Made by a program: the position numbers and the translations under genes
In this document: positions 51,238-60,900 of the stretch, one piece after another
How the letters are laid out: the number at the start of each line of letters is the position of its first letter
How positions within the stretch are numbered: position 1 is the first letter of the stretch
Assembly: GCA_021777215.1 (NCBI GenBank)
Contig: JAJYDS010000003.1
Span: 1 to 64,000 of the forward strand
Source: a bacterium
Lineage (GTDB): Bacteria; Babelota; Babeliae; Babelales; Vermiphilaceae
Length of the DNA: 64,000 nucleotides
Direction of reading: 5' to 3'
The notes under the pieces: generated by a model
What the model was told of the DNA's origin: nothing
Seen by the model: only the letters and a program-made list of their open reading frames with translations
Databases searched by the model: none

Positions 51238-53352
51238 ATGGATAAGTATGTTATTCTTGGTTTACTTGGCGTTATCCTGATTGGCATATCAATTCATCTG
51301 TGTTATTGTTCGCGTCCTGCAGAGAAAAAGCTGAGTGAGGTGCATTCCGCTTATGATGTTGTTTCTTTGTTTGCCCAAACTCCCGATACGATAAAAAAAC
51401 GAGTAGCACTTTCGCTTGAGAAAGCACAAAAAGAACTTGATATACTTATTTCTATCCCCGATGCGCAACGAACGTTTGCCAATACCGCGCAAGCACTTGA
51501 TCGAGTAGATTCACTGTCTGATGCAGCAATACTCATGCCCCTTTTGAGTGCCTTAGAATTAGTAAGTCCCGATGCAGCTATTCGCGATGCAGCGCATGAG
51601 GGCTCGCTCAAGGTGCGAGAATTTTTTATCGATCAGATTGGTAACAATGAGCAGCTGTATCGCGCATTTAAAGCGTATGCGAAGCCAGCGATTGCCAATG
51701 CGAAAGATCTTACTCCGGCACAGCGCTATTTCTTGACTGAAACGCTGGCGGATTTTGAACGCAACGGTCTTGCGCTGCCTGCCGACCAGCTTGCGCACGT
51801 ACGTGTTTTGAACAAAGAACTTACGGCACTTTCTTTGGATTTTGAAAAAAATATTGCACAAGACAACAAAACAATCACTGTATCGCGTGAAGAACTTGCC
51901 GGTCTTGATGATGATTTTATTGATTCGCTTAAAAAAACGGCTGATGCCAAAACAGGTGCGACAGTATATGAGTTGGTGGTTAATGGACCAACCTATATGC
52001 TCGTCATGCAGCATGGTGCGGATGCAACTACCCGTAAAAAAATGTTTCTTGCCTGGCAAAATCGCGCGTATCCAGCCAATGAAGTTATTTTAAAACAAGT
52101 TATTACAAAACGAGATGAGCTGGCAAAGCTGCTGGGGTTTGAAAGTTTTGCTGCCTATACTGAGAGCAATTTAATGGCAAAGAATCCTGCGCGGGTGAAG
52201 GCGTTTTTACAAGACCTCATTGCCAAATCAAGCCCAAAAGAGGTGCAAGAATTTGCGCAATTATTTACTGATTTGCCTGCATCAGTGCAAAAAACAGCGC
52301 AGGGTAAATTATGGGGCTGGGATGTACGGTATGCCCAAACGCAGTACAAAGAAAAACATTTTGATCTAGATGATCGATTAGTTGCTGAATATTTTCCTAC
52401 TGAGCAGACTATTGAAAAATTATTAGGCATCTATCAAAACTTTCTATCGCTTGAGTTTAAGCAAGAATCGGTGCCAGGCTTGTGGCATAACGAGGTGAAA
52501 TTAGTAAGCGTGTATAGCCATGCGGCCGAGAAAGATCAATTATTGGGATATCTGCTGCTTGATCTCTATCCGCGGCCAAATAAATATACCCACGCAGCGT
52601 ATGAAACCCTGGTTCCTGCAACTTTTGATGCACAGGGTGTGCCAACGCCATGGGTTGCCCTGGTGATGGCAAACTTCCCTAAATCAACGCCTAAAAAACC
52701 TGCATTACTGCTTCATAGTGAAGTAGAAACATTCTTCCATGAATTTGGTCACGCAATGCATGGATTGCTCGGTAGAACAGCATTGGCGAGTCAATCAGGT
52801 ACCAGTGTAAAACATGATTTTGTAGAAGTACCTTCGCAAATGTTTGAGGAGTGGCTTTGGGATGCCGATATTCTCAAAGCGCTGAGCGGCCATTATAAAA
52901 CAGGGGCACCTCTTTCAGAGGAACTTATTGCTAAAATTATTTCGCTCAAAAAATTTGATTCAGGATTTTTCATTCAACGTCAAGCGCAGTTAAGTCTGCT
53001 TGATTTTGCTATGTATCAAGCAGGAGCAGAAAAAGAGCCCTATCAGATTCTTAGTGAGCAATCACGGGCGCGCACCCATGTGGCCTTTGATCCAGAAGAG
53101 CATATGTATGCCTCGTTTGGTCATCTCATGAGTTATGGGGCAAAATATTATAGCTATATGTGGTCAAAAGTCTTTTCGCTTGATTTGTTTGCTACGGTAA
53201 AAAAAGAGGGCTTGCAAAGTCCTGCTGTTGGCCAACGTTTGACGAGTACGGTTTTAAGCAAAGGCGGTTCGCAGGATCCTGAGGAATTACTTCGCGATTT
53301 TTTGGGCAGAGAACCAAACATGCAGGCATTTTTGGATAATCTAGGATTATAG
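51238..53352 (+). CDS. M3-family oligopeptidase with N-terminal membrane anchor
   Basis: The 704-residue product has the M3 zinc peptidase core: HEFGHAMHG with HEFGH at 501-505, DFVEVPSQMFEEW supplying the third ligand, and a C-terminal FGHLMSYGAKYYSYMWSKVFSLDLF. Relatives (PrlC, thimet oligopeptidase) are cytosolic and degrade short peptides. Here an N-terminal membrane helix (ILGLLGVILIGISIHLCYC) suggests it works in the periplasm, tethered to the inner membrane. That could help digest imported host peptides. It is the first gene of a group with three small exported proteins. Confidence 0.92.
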   Translation: MDKYVILGLLGVILIGISIHLCYCSRPAEKKLSEVHSAYDVVSLFAQTPDTIKKRVALSLEKAQKELDILISIPDAQRTFANTAQALDRVDSLSDAAILMPLLSALELVSPDAAIRDAAHEGSLKVREFFIDQIGNNEQLYRAFKAYAKPAIANAKDLTPAQRYFLTETLADFERNGLALPADQLAHVRVLNKELTALSLDFEKNIAQDNKTITVSREELAGLDDDFIDSLKKTADAKTGATVYELVVNGPTYMLVMQHGADATTRKKMFLAWQNRAYPANEVILKQVITKRDELAKLLGFESFAAYTESNLMAKNPARVKAFLQDLIAKSSPKEVQEFAQLFTDLPASVQKTAQGKLWGWDVRYAQTQYKEKHFDLDDRLVAEYFPTEQTIEKLLGIYQNFLSLEFKQESVPGLWHNEVKLVSVYSHAAEKDQLLGYLLLDLYPRPNKYTHAAYETLVPATFDAQGVPTPWVALVMANFPKSTPKKPALLLHSEVETFFHEFGHAMHGLLGRTALASQSGTSVKHDFVEVPSQMFEEWLWDADILKALSGHYKTGAPLSEELIAKIISLKKFDSGFFIQRQAQLSLLDFAMYQAGAEKEPYQILSEQSRARTHVAFDPEEHMYASFGHLMSYGAKYYSYMWSKVFSLDLFATVKKEGLQSPAVGQRLTSTVLSKGGSQDPEELLRDFLGREPNMQAFLDNLGL

Positions 53353-53359
53353 GTAATTA

Positions 53360-53962
53360 ATGCGAGCAAGCCAAACAATGCGCATGACTCTCTTAAGTTT
53401 TTGTTTTGGTTCTTTATCTTGTGGAATGGAGCCGCAAGAGGCTCCGGGTAAAACCGGCGCTGCTGTTCCGGCAGTAGAAACTTCTAGTGTTTTTTCTGCG
53501 GTTACTGTGCAAGGTGCTGAACGGCCTGGGCATTCTGCAAGTCAGGATGAACGACAAATGCAGACTCTTTTTTTAGCGCGACTTATGCGTGACAATAAAG
53601 AGCAGAAAAATGTATGCTTTATTGATTTTTCTGACGCAGTCTACGCAAAGAGGGCATTGCAGTATAAATTTTATACGCGCGATGTGCAGGATTTATTGAG
53701 TAAAGAAGGAAAGCCGACTGGGCCAGCAGCGGCTGTTATTTTGAGCATTCTTATGCCATTATATCAGTGTGAGTATGTGCAAGAGAAAAAAGAAAACGAA
53801 TTGATTCAAGCATATTTGTTGCGATCGAGTCAGGAGCGGTTTAGTGAACTTGAAAGTCTTGTGAGAGAGACACGGCTTTTTCAGAAACTTGATGCCCTGT
53901 ATGTACCGCTGTGTGATGCGATTCTTGCTGATCAAGCAACGAATAGCAATGAAAGGCATTAA
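53360..53962 (+). CDS. exported protein of unknown function
   Basis: The 200-residue product has a signal peptide ending SLSCG, then MEPQEAP. The first 70 mature residues are Pro/Ala/Val-rich, the rest helical. No domain is recognised. It starts 8 bases after the M3 peptidase stop, so it is co-transcribed. It shares the Met-after-cleavage pattern with the two genes that follow. Confidence 0.65.
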   Translation: MRASQTMRMTLLSFCFGSLSCGMEPQEAPGKTGAAVPAVETSSVFSAVTVQGAERPGHSASQDERQMQTLFLARLMRDNKEQKNVCFIDFSDAVYAKRALQYKFYTRDVQDLLSKEGKPTGPAAAVILSILMPLYQCEYVQEKKENELIQAYLLRSSQERFSELESLVRETRLFQKLDALYVPLCDAILADQATNSNERH

Positions 53963-54046
53963 GACTTTTGCGATAAATAGGTGGCGGTAGGGAGTGGGTT
54001 TGAGTCAGGTTGTTGTTTTATACAGAATAGAATCAAAGGATATATG

Positions 54047-54883
54047 ATGATGAAAAAGATGAATGGTATGATCGGTGTGGGTACGTTTTTGGCCGTTGGT
54101 ATGATGTGCGGTATGGATGACAAGCCAGAAAGGAGTCGCGCGCTCGTATCTGTGCAAGCAAGCCAAGATGCCTCTTTGTCTGCTGTCTGCTTAGTAGAAA
54201 TAAAAAAGACCTATAGTAGTCTTGTTGAGCAGAGAGCTCAGTTGTTGCACGCTGAAGAAGCTTATCGAAAACCCTTAATGGAGGCTCAATCGGATACTAT
54301 TGAAAGTGATGATGAGCTTTTTGAGGAGGCAAAAGATTGTTACGAAGATCTTTCAGCGTATATTGACAAAATAGAATGCAAGTTTGCGACAGCAGATTTA
54401 GCGAGTATAGCAGTTTCTGAACTAGTATCTCAGCAAGTTTCTACTCAAAACGGTTTTGTTCAAACTGCTGTTTTAGCTATGAGCAATGGAGATGTGCTTA
54501 AGCGGGCTGATTTGCAAGAGATTCAAGACCTATTGTTGCCTCACATAAACTTGCATGAGGTGATGCTTGCCCAGCTGAAAGCCGGTATTTTAATTGAGCG
54601 TATGAGCTCGAGTAATGCCGCAGAAAACAAGGTGGCAGCACTAACAGTCAAGCTAGAAGAATTAGATACAAATATTGCAGCAAAGCGAGAAGAATTGAAC
54701 GAGCTTTGTGTAAAAACAGTTACCGATCTTGATGAAAGCATTGCCACAAAAACAGCTGACTTGCAGCGACTTGAAGCATCATGTGCGGTCCATACATCAC
54801 GCCCTTATGTTGTAGGTGTGGGTAGTGCTGTCGTAGGGGCGAGCATAGGCGCTCTTGCCTATAAATGGTTTAGTTCAAAATAA
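54047..54883 (+). CDS. exported coiled-coil protein with C-terminal membrane anchor
   Basis: Three ATG codons at 54044, 54047 and 54050 follow AAGGA (54036-54040); 54047 gives the best spacing. The 278-residue product has a signal peptide ending GMMCG, then MDDKPE. A long helical body follows, with a coiled coil at about 190-250 (VAALTVKLEELDTNIAAKREEL). The C-terminal helix (VVGVGSAVVGASIGALAYKW) could sit in a membrane. It may be a tail-anchored envelope or host-membrane protein; function unknown. Confidence 0.65.
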   Translation: MMKKMNGMIGVGTFLAVGMMCGMDDKPERSRALVSVQASQDASLSAVCLVEIKKTYSSLVEQRAQLLHAEEAYRKPLMEAQSDTIESDDELFEEAKDCYEDLSAYIDKIECKFATADLASIAVSELVSQQVSTQNGFVQTAVLAMSNGDVLKRADLQEIQDLLLPHINLHEVMLAQLKAGILIERMSSSNAAENKVAALTVKLEELDTNIAAKREELNELCVKTVTDLDESIATKTADLQRLEASCAVHTSRPYVVGVGSAVVGASIGALAYKWFSSK

Positions 54884-54905
54884 CGTAATTAACAAAAGGC
54901 TTACG

Positions 54906-55370
54906 ATGTTTAATAAAACGATCTTAGCGTTCGGCATAAGTCTGCTGTTTTCTGGTGAGGCTCTGTTGGGTATGAAGCCTGCGGTAGACAATCAGAAAAA
55001 AAATGCGGAAGTTGTGCTTGGCGTAGAATCTGCATGGATTTCTCTCCCTGCTGTTCAGGAAGATGATGCTCGAACACGTATTGCATTAACTGAAAAACTC
55101 AATACGATGGCCGAGATAGATGAGCCAGGTTCTGGGTACGAGCTTCATCGTGAAAAGAGTTGCGTAGAGCTTTGCCAAGAAACCATGACTGCGGTATATG
55201 GTGCCTATCTGATTAGCCAAGACACGCTTCCCAAAGAATCTATAGATCAACTGTTTGATGATTGTGCATGTCCAATTTTTATGCAACGTTGGGCTGAAGA
55301 TAAAACCTTTTGGCCTGAGCTGCGCAAAGCATGGTTAGCCAAGTGTGCTGCTGAAAATGTTCGGCGATAG
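54906..55370 (+). CDS. exported protein of unknown function
   Basis: The 154-residue product has a signal peptide ending ALLG, then MKPAVDN. The mature part has five cysteines (in CVELCQ, DDCACP and KCA) that could form disulfides, fitting the exported thioredoxins in this window. AAAAGG at 54894-54899 lies 6 bases before the ATG. It is the last gene of the M3 group, converging on the phosphatase gene with 3 bases between them. Confidence 0.65.
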   Translation: MFNKTILAFGISLLFSGEALLGMKPAVDNQKKNAEVVLGVESAWISLPAVQEDDARTRIALTEKLNTMAEIDEPGSGYELHREKSCVELCQETMTAVYGAYLISQDTLPKESIDQLFDDCACPIFMQRWAEDKTFWPELRKAWLAKCAAENVRR

Positions 55371-55373
55371 GCA

Positions 55374-57035
55374 TCACTTAAATATTCCGGGCAATACATC
55401 CTCCGTTGCCGCAGAAGGGCGGGGGATTTCAAGAATATCGGCCACTGTTGGCGCTAAAGACAGTGGCCATACTTTTTTAGTGACCACTTTCTTTTCTATA
55501 CGTCCAGGCTGATAGATGATAAGTGGTACGTGCGTATCATAATTATAGGGCGACTTGTGTGCGGTTCCTGTCGGCCATTTACTGATAAGTGTGTAGGGCA
55601 GTGGCTGAATAAAGAGCTGCCCCGTGCGTCCTTGATACCGTTGTTGTGCATAATTGAATTTAAATGCATCAGTATCAGGGGTGGCTACAGCATCTAATTC
55701 TTTTGCTGTCCAGACTGATTTAATGCCGGGTATGTGCTTGAGCGTCTGTTTGATTGTTTTAATAACGGCACTCTGTTTTTTAGGTTCAAGCGTAGTAAAT
55801 ATGCTGTTATCAAAAAAGAGCTGAGAATTTTTATAGTGTATTATGAGATCCTCCAGCCCATATTTTTTTTCGAGCGCATCATTGACGGTAGTTATTAATG
55901 ATTTAGGGGTTATGCGATAGGTGGCCTGAAATCCCTTTTCGTGTATTTTTTCCAGTATGGGCATCACGCCATGATCTGCGGTGAGGGCAACCAGCGTTTG
56001 GTTTTTATCTATTTTGCGCCAGACTGCTTTGAAAAATTCTTCTAGGTCTTTATCAAGATGATAGAGTACATCAAGTGCTTCGCGGCTATTGGGGCCGAAT
56101 TCGTGTGCGACCGCATCGAGACTGCTGAGTGATATCCAAAGCAGCAGATGATCCTCATCGGTGGTCATAATGCCATTGATGCACTGCTGGCCAAGTTCCA
56201 GTAGGAGTTTGTTGGCGTAAGGATTTTTGTACAGAATTTCATAGGGTATTTTTTGTGTGTGGTCAATAGTGAGTGTTTGATCAATGAGCGTAGTGCCAGA
56301 GCTGTACGTATAATCAGTTGCCCCCGCGATTGCATAGGCGGGGCTTTTTTCAGGATAGATTAATTGCCAAGTAATGCTCGGTACTGCTTGTATGTTTTTT
56401 TTCTCATTAAACTCAGTCGCCCAAATGGGGAGCTGCTCAAAATACGCCTTACTTGAACAGAATGCTCCTTCTTTATAATTAAACCACAACGCTTTGCCAC
56501 CTTTGCCTGCGAGCATGATAGCCGCACGAGCTTTACTTGAAAGTGCGTAGGCATGGCGCCGTTGCAGCGGCTTTGCTGCAAGCATAAACTGATCACTCAG
56601 GCCATCAACCATGATGTTTTGTGCCGAGAGTTCTGGTGCATTATCCGCGTATAACGTTTTGTCATTGGTATACCAGGAATTACCTACAATACCATGATAC
56701 CGGGCGAAGGTGCCGGTGCTGAGCCCTGCGTGGCCCACAGCGGTGACTGGTGTTGCATGGGGCCAATAGGCATTCGTGTAATTGACTCCTTCATCAATAA
56801 GATACTTGAGCCCACCCGTAAAATAAGGGCGCACATTTTGCAGATAACTATAGGCGCCCTGATCAATTACGAACAGAATGGTTAGACGAGGGGTGCTGGT
56901 CTTTTGAGATGAGGTTTCTGTTTTTTCGCCACTATATTCTGTACAGAAAGTTGCGGGTATTTCTGCTGCCAAGCAAAGAATACCGATAGCGAGCAAAAGA
57001 GTTGGCTTAGTTTCGGTACAGCTATTTTTTTTCAT
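55374..57035 (-). CDS. exported alkaline-phosphatase-superfamily enzyme (PafA-like)
   Basis: The 553-residue product has a signal peptide (ending ATFC) and the superfamily motifs: FVIDQ with metal ligand Asp58, ATPVTAVGHAGLSTG with the likely nucleophile Thr98, SSLDAVAHEFGPNS, and LTADHGVMP. PafA-like enzymes cleave phosphomonoesters or diesters in the periplasm and can supply phosphate. ATG at 57035 is chosen because the leader then begins MKKNS; an in-frame ATG at 57092 would add 19 residues. It could salvage phosphate from host nucleotides. Confidence 0.85.
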   Translation of the reverse strand: MKKNSCTETKPTLLLAIGILCLAAEIPATFCTEYSGEKTETSSQKTSTPRLTILFVIDQGAYSYLQNVRPYFTGGLKYLIDEGVNYTNAYWPHATPVTAVGHAGLSTGTFARYHGIVGNSWYTNDKTLYADNAPELSAQNIMVDGLSDQFMLAAKPLQRRHAYALSSKARAAIMLAGKGGKALWFNYKEGAFCSSKAYFEQLPIWATEFNEKKNIQAVPSITWQLIYPEKSPAYAIAGATDYTYSSGTTLIDQTLTIDHTQKIPYEILYKNPYANKLLLELGQQCINGIMTTDEDHLLLWISLSSLDAVAHEFGPNSREALDVLYHLDKDLEEFFKAVWRKIDKNQTLVALTADHGVMPILEKIHEKGFQATYRITPKSLITTVNDALEKKYGLEDLIIHYKNSQLFFDNSIFTTLEPKKQSAVIKTIKQTLKHIPGIKSVWTAKELDAVATPDTDAFKFNYAQQRYQGRTGQLFIQPLPYTLISKWPTGTAHKSPYNYDTHVPLIIYQPGRIEKKVVTKKVWPLSLAPTVADILEIPRPSAATEDVLPGIFK

Positions 57036-57349
57036 ACAGATTTTCCCATCTCTTGATAAAAACTTTTTGTTTCGGGGCGGGTGCTTTATCACTATGTCCA
57101 GCTTGCGATGCTAAAAGCAAGAATTTAGTGTGGACTTTTATAGGCGTAAATTTATAGTTAATGATGTCAAAAAAAAGATTTTTACTTAAAAGAAGTGGTG
57201 AGCGTGAGCAGGAGTATATCGTATATTCTTGTGTAAATTATATTGGTTTTTTAGCAGCAGCCCTTACACATGATAGAAGAAGGGTGGGATAATAAAGTCT
57301 TGGCTCTTTGGCGAATTAGTGACTTATCAATGTTTAATTGAGGGCACAG
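57036..57349. other. divergent intergenic region
   Basis: No gene was recognised. It should hold the promoters of the phosphatase (minus) and the RecO-like gene (plus). GGATAATAA near 57287-57295 may be a -10 element for the latter. Confidence 0.35.
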
Positions 57350-57940
57350 ATGAGCAAACGAATAGGAATTGTCATAGCATCGCTTGCGCCAAGGCGCAAT
57401 AAAGTAGTGCTCTTTGATCAGGAGCATGGCAAATGTATCTGTGTTCCTGACCGTACTGTTATCAATCATGGCATGCTCCTTTCGTATTTTGTGCGCTGTG
57501 ACAGCAAAACTGAATTTTTGTATGCGACAGAAGTGTTGGCCATCCCGGTTCCCTTATTAGTGTCTGATCTTCTTTTTTTTCATCATATTATGGAATTGTG
57601 TTATCATTTCCTTCCCTTGGCCAGCCCCTCGCGTTCTCTTTTTGATCTTCTCTCTTGGCTCTATAATCCCGAGATTGCTCGTTTAAATACACAGCAGCAA
57701 AAGCTTTTTTTATGTAAATTTTTTGCGGTGCTCGGTATATATCCAGATGAGTTTGCGTATGATCCGGCACGTATTTTGAAGATCTCTTTCTGTGCTATTG
57801 ACAGGATGCTTGCTCAGAACGTAGATTTAGGTTTTAGGCAAGAGGAGCTTGATGCGTGGCTACTCGGGTGTGTGTTATCGCATCCGTATAGCGCGCATTT
57901 TAAAACGGTTCATTTTTTAACTCAAAGCAGGGGCGTATGA
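57350..57940 (+). CDS. RecO-like protein
   Basis: The 196-residue product resembles RecO without strong motifs: a compact N-terminal half and a helical part with HHIMELCYHFLPLASPSRSLFDLLSWLY and KLFLCKFFAVLGIYPDEF, phrases that recall the RecO C-terminal domain. RecO loads RecA at gaps. The zinc-binding cysteines of classical RecO are not seen. ATG 57350 has GAGGG 6 bases upstream; a TTG at 57338 is less likely. The stop overlaps the MscS gene by ATGA, an odd pairing that suggests transcriptional convenience. Confidence 0.5.
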   Translation: MSKRIGIVIASLAPRRNKVVLFDQEHGKCICVPDRTVINHGMLLSYFVRCDSKTEFLYATEVLAIPVPLLVSDLLFFHHIMELCYHFLPLASPSRSLFDLLSWLYNPEIARLNTQQQKLFLCKFFAVLGIYPDEFAYDPARILKISFCAIDRMLAQNVDLGFRQEELDAWLLGCVLSHPYSAHFKTVHFLTQSRGV

Positions 57941-60900
57941 AAAAAGGGTTAATGAGTATGCTTAAGCGTATTGTGCTGGGTCTGGTTGTTTTATTTCTTT
58001 TTAGTCGAGTATATGCTGCCGATATTATTAGCGAGGCAAGCAAAACCTTGACTCCTACCATGATAAAAAGTGTCGAGCAAGCGCGCTTAGAGCAACGTGA
58101 AGCACTAAAAACAGAAAAAACTGAACTAGAAAAGAAATTTAAAGAGCGTGGCAAGAAATTATCTTCTGAGGGTGAGGACGCTAAAAATAAATTAGTCGAA
58201 GTAAAGCAGCGCATTGCGCAGGCGCCTACGAATACCTTTCTACTTAAAAAGCAGGAACTTTTGAGTAAAAAAACCGGTATGGTGTCTGATATACAGCGCG
58301 CATATGACGGTATGCTCAGAACAATTACGGCGCACATCGCTTTGTTGGATCAGTATTTGACCGAAAGTTCCGCAAAAAAAGATATTAAGCAACTCACTCA
58401 GTTTGGTAGTTTTGAAGGACTTGAGGAGTTAGAGCAGAAGGTTGAAGATGAACGGGCACGTACCGAGCAGCTCAAAAAGAAAAAAGAAGCTCTTGCCAAA
58501 GAACTCAAAAGTGCCAAGCAGGTAGCTGATTCAAAGGAGCAAGAGTATGCGCAAAAAGCGCAAGAGCGTGAGGCTTTGCATAAAGGGGAATTAAAGAGTG
58601 TGCCTGGGCTTACCAATGGACAATATAATGAGTTGCTTGCGCTTTCCCTTGATAGTGCATTGCTTGCCAAAGAGCTTGCTTTGGCTCAATTGCAAGAAAA
58701 GCAGCAGGAAGTTGCGTTAACCGACAACGAAGTATTTATCGAAAAAAATAGATTAGATGGATTAGAAGCAACATTGCGCACAGTGAAACCATCTATTGTG
58801 GTAACTGCCGAGCAAATTGAGAATGCCAAAGAAGAAGTTGAAAAAAAACAACAAGAATTTTTAACGATCAAGACGCGCTATAGCGAAGAACTTGAGCGGG
58901 TGAAAAAACTGCGTGTTGAAAAAGAAGCGCGCTTGAAAACTTTGAGCAAGCGGTACAGTATTCCTCTTGATGCTGAGTTGCAGGAGTGGCGTTATGAGCA
59001 AAAAAAGACCTATGCATCATATGTTGGCTTGTGTGCAACAGGGGTAGTGAGTACGCAGGTTCTTTTACTTACCACTCAAGAAAGACGTATTGAGCGTTCT
59101 ATAGATTTAGAGCGCGAAAAAGTAGAGTATTTTCAGCAGTTGGTCGATATCAAAGAGACCTATTATAAGCTTGCCATACGACGCTTTGGCTCTCATGAAG
59201 AAATCGCCGAGGCCTCAAAACAGTATGGTGAAAAAAAGACTGCACTAGAAGCGATGCTTAAAACATATCAGACTAAAAAAGATGAAGATGATGCAACTGC
59301 TATACGTCTAACCAATCAAGTGCTTGAACGCATCAAAAAGCGCCGAGATGATCTGCAGACGCAAAAAGATACGCTGTTCAGGGACCATGCGAAAGAGTTT
59401 TTGACCTGTTTGGCGCAGCTTGACCGTGCGCGTGAGTATACGGTTAATCAAACTGAATTACTTGAAAGTATTAGTAAATCGTATGTGGAGAGTATCAGCA
59501 TTTTACAAAAATCTATAGGTCATTTGCGGTTTATTGTTGCTGAACTTGAATCGAATACCATTTGGTCGCGGCCATCCTATGCAGTATCCTGGGCCGGCAT
59601 AAAAAATAGTATTGCTGATATTGAGCTTTTTGCTGCTGATGTACGTCTTTATTTTGCACAATTTTCATGTGCAGCATTGTGGCATACAATTAAAGTAAGC
59701 ATGCGCCACGCTGATTTACTTGATTTCATCATTGGCTTGGGATTCTTACTATTTGTGCTTATTATTTCTCGCTTGTTACTGCCCTTTATCACGCGCTGGC
59801 TCTTTATTATAGGGAAAAAGCATGAGGGTTGGCTGGCATTCTTTTTTTTCTGGGCAATGCTTTTTTCTTTTGCTGTTCATTATTTTATGCGTCTTGCCCT
59901 CTGGGTCACTTTATTTTTTATTCTGGCTCTTTATCCAATTCCTGACCCGTATTTGTATATTGTTTTTTATCTCTTTTCTATTCCCTATCTGCTCTATTTG
60001 AGCAATCGTTTTATTGCACATATGAAAACATTTAATGTGAAATATGAGTATGTGTTTGTAGGTGCTGATTTCCAAGGGCGTGTATTGACGCTTGCTTCGG
60101 TCTTGCTGTATGCAACGGTTATAATAGCCTTTTTCAGGCAGGCATTTATTTTGGCAAAATATCCTAAATCAGAGTTGCCTGATATTTTGCTTGCGATTAA
60201 TTTTATTATTTTTCAGATCTCGCTCATTTTTTTAATTTCAAAAGAGCAGATTCTCAGCATTATTCCTATGCGTCCAGAAGGATGGTTATGGATTAAAGAA
60301 CAAGTTAATCGTTTTTATTATCTGATTTTAGCATGCGTCATTGCTATTATTGTTATGAGCAATCCGTATGTTGGCTATGGTAAGCTTGTGTTGCATGTGC
60401 TTTCGCAGTTGGTCTATACCGCTATCTTAATTAGATTGCTTATTTGGGCTCATGCGCTGATTAAGCGCGTTGCTTCGCGTCTCTTTTTCTCTCAGCAAGA
60501 AGATGAAGCGGCGCGTGAACGTTTTTTCTACGCAAAGAGTTGGTTTGGGCTTATTATCATTTTTTCTTTTATCGTGTTGGGCATTGTGGGCCTTCTTATT
60601 GCCGCACAAATTTGGGGATGGGCTATTGCCGCTGCTGATATTCGTTTTTGGTTGACTGAACCCATCATTGCACGGGGGACAGATACGCCTATCTCAGCGC
60701 ATGCTCTTATGCAGGTTGTGTTTTTTATTTTTGGTGGTTTTTTGACTGCTCTTGCTTTTAATCGCTTTGTCTTACAGAAAATTTTTGATTTGGTACCTGT
60801 TGACTCGGGTTTGCAGCACGCTATTTCTAGTGCAATGCGTTATATCATTATAGCTCTTGCTATTTTTCTTGGTTTTCAAAGTGTTGGCCTTGTCGGTATG

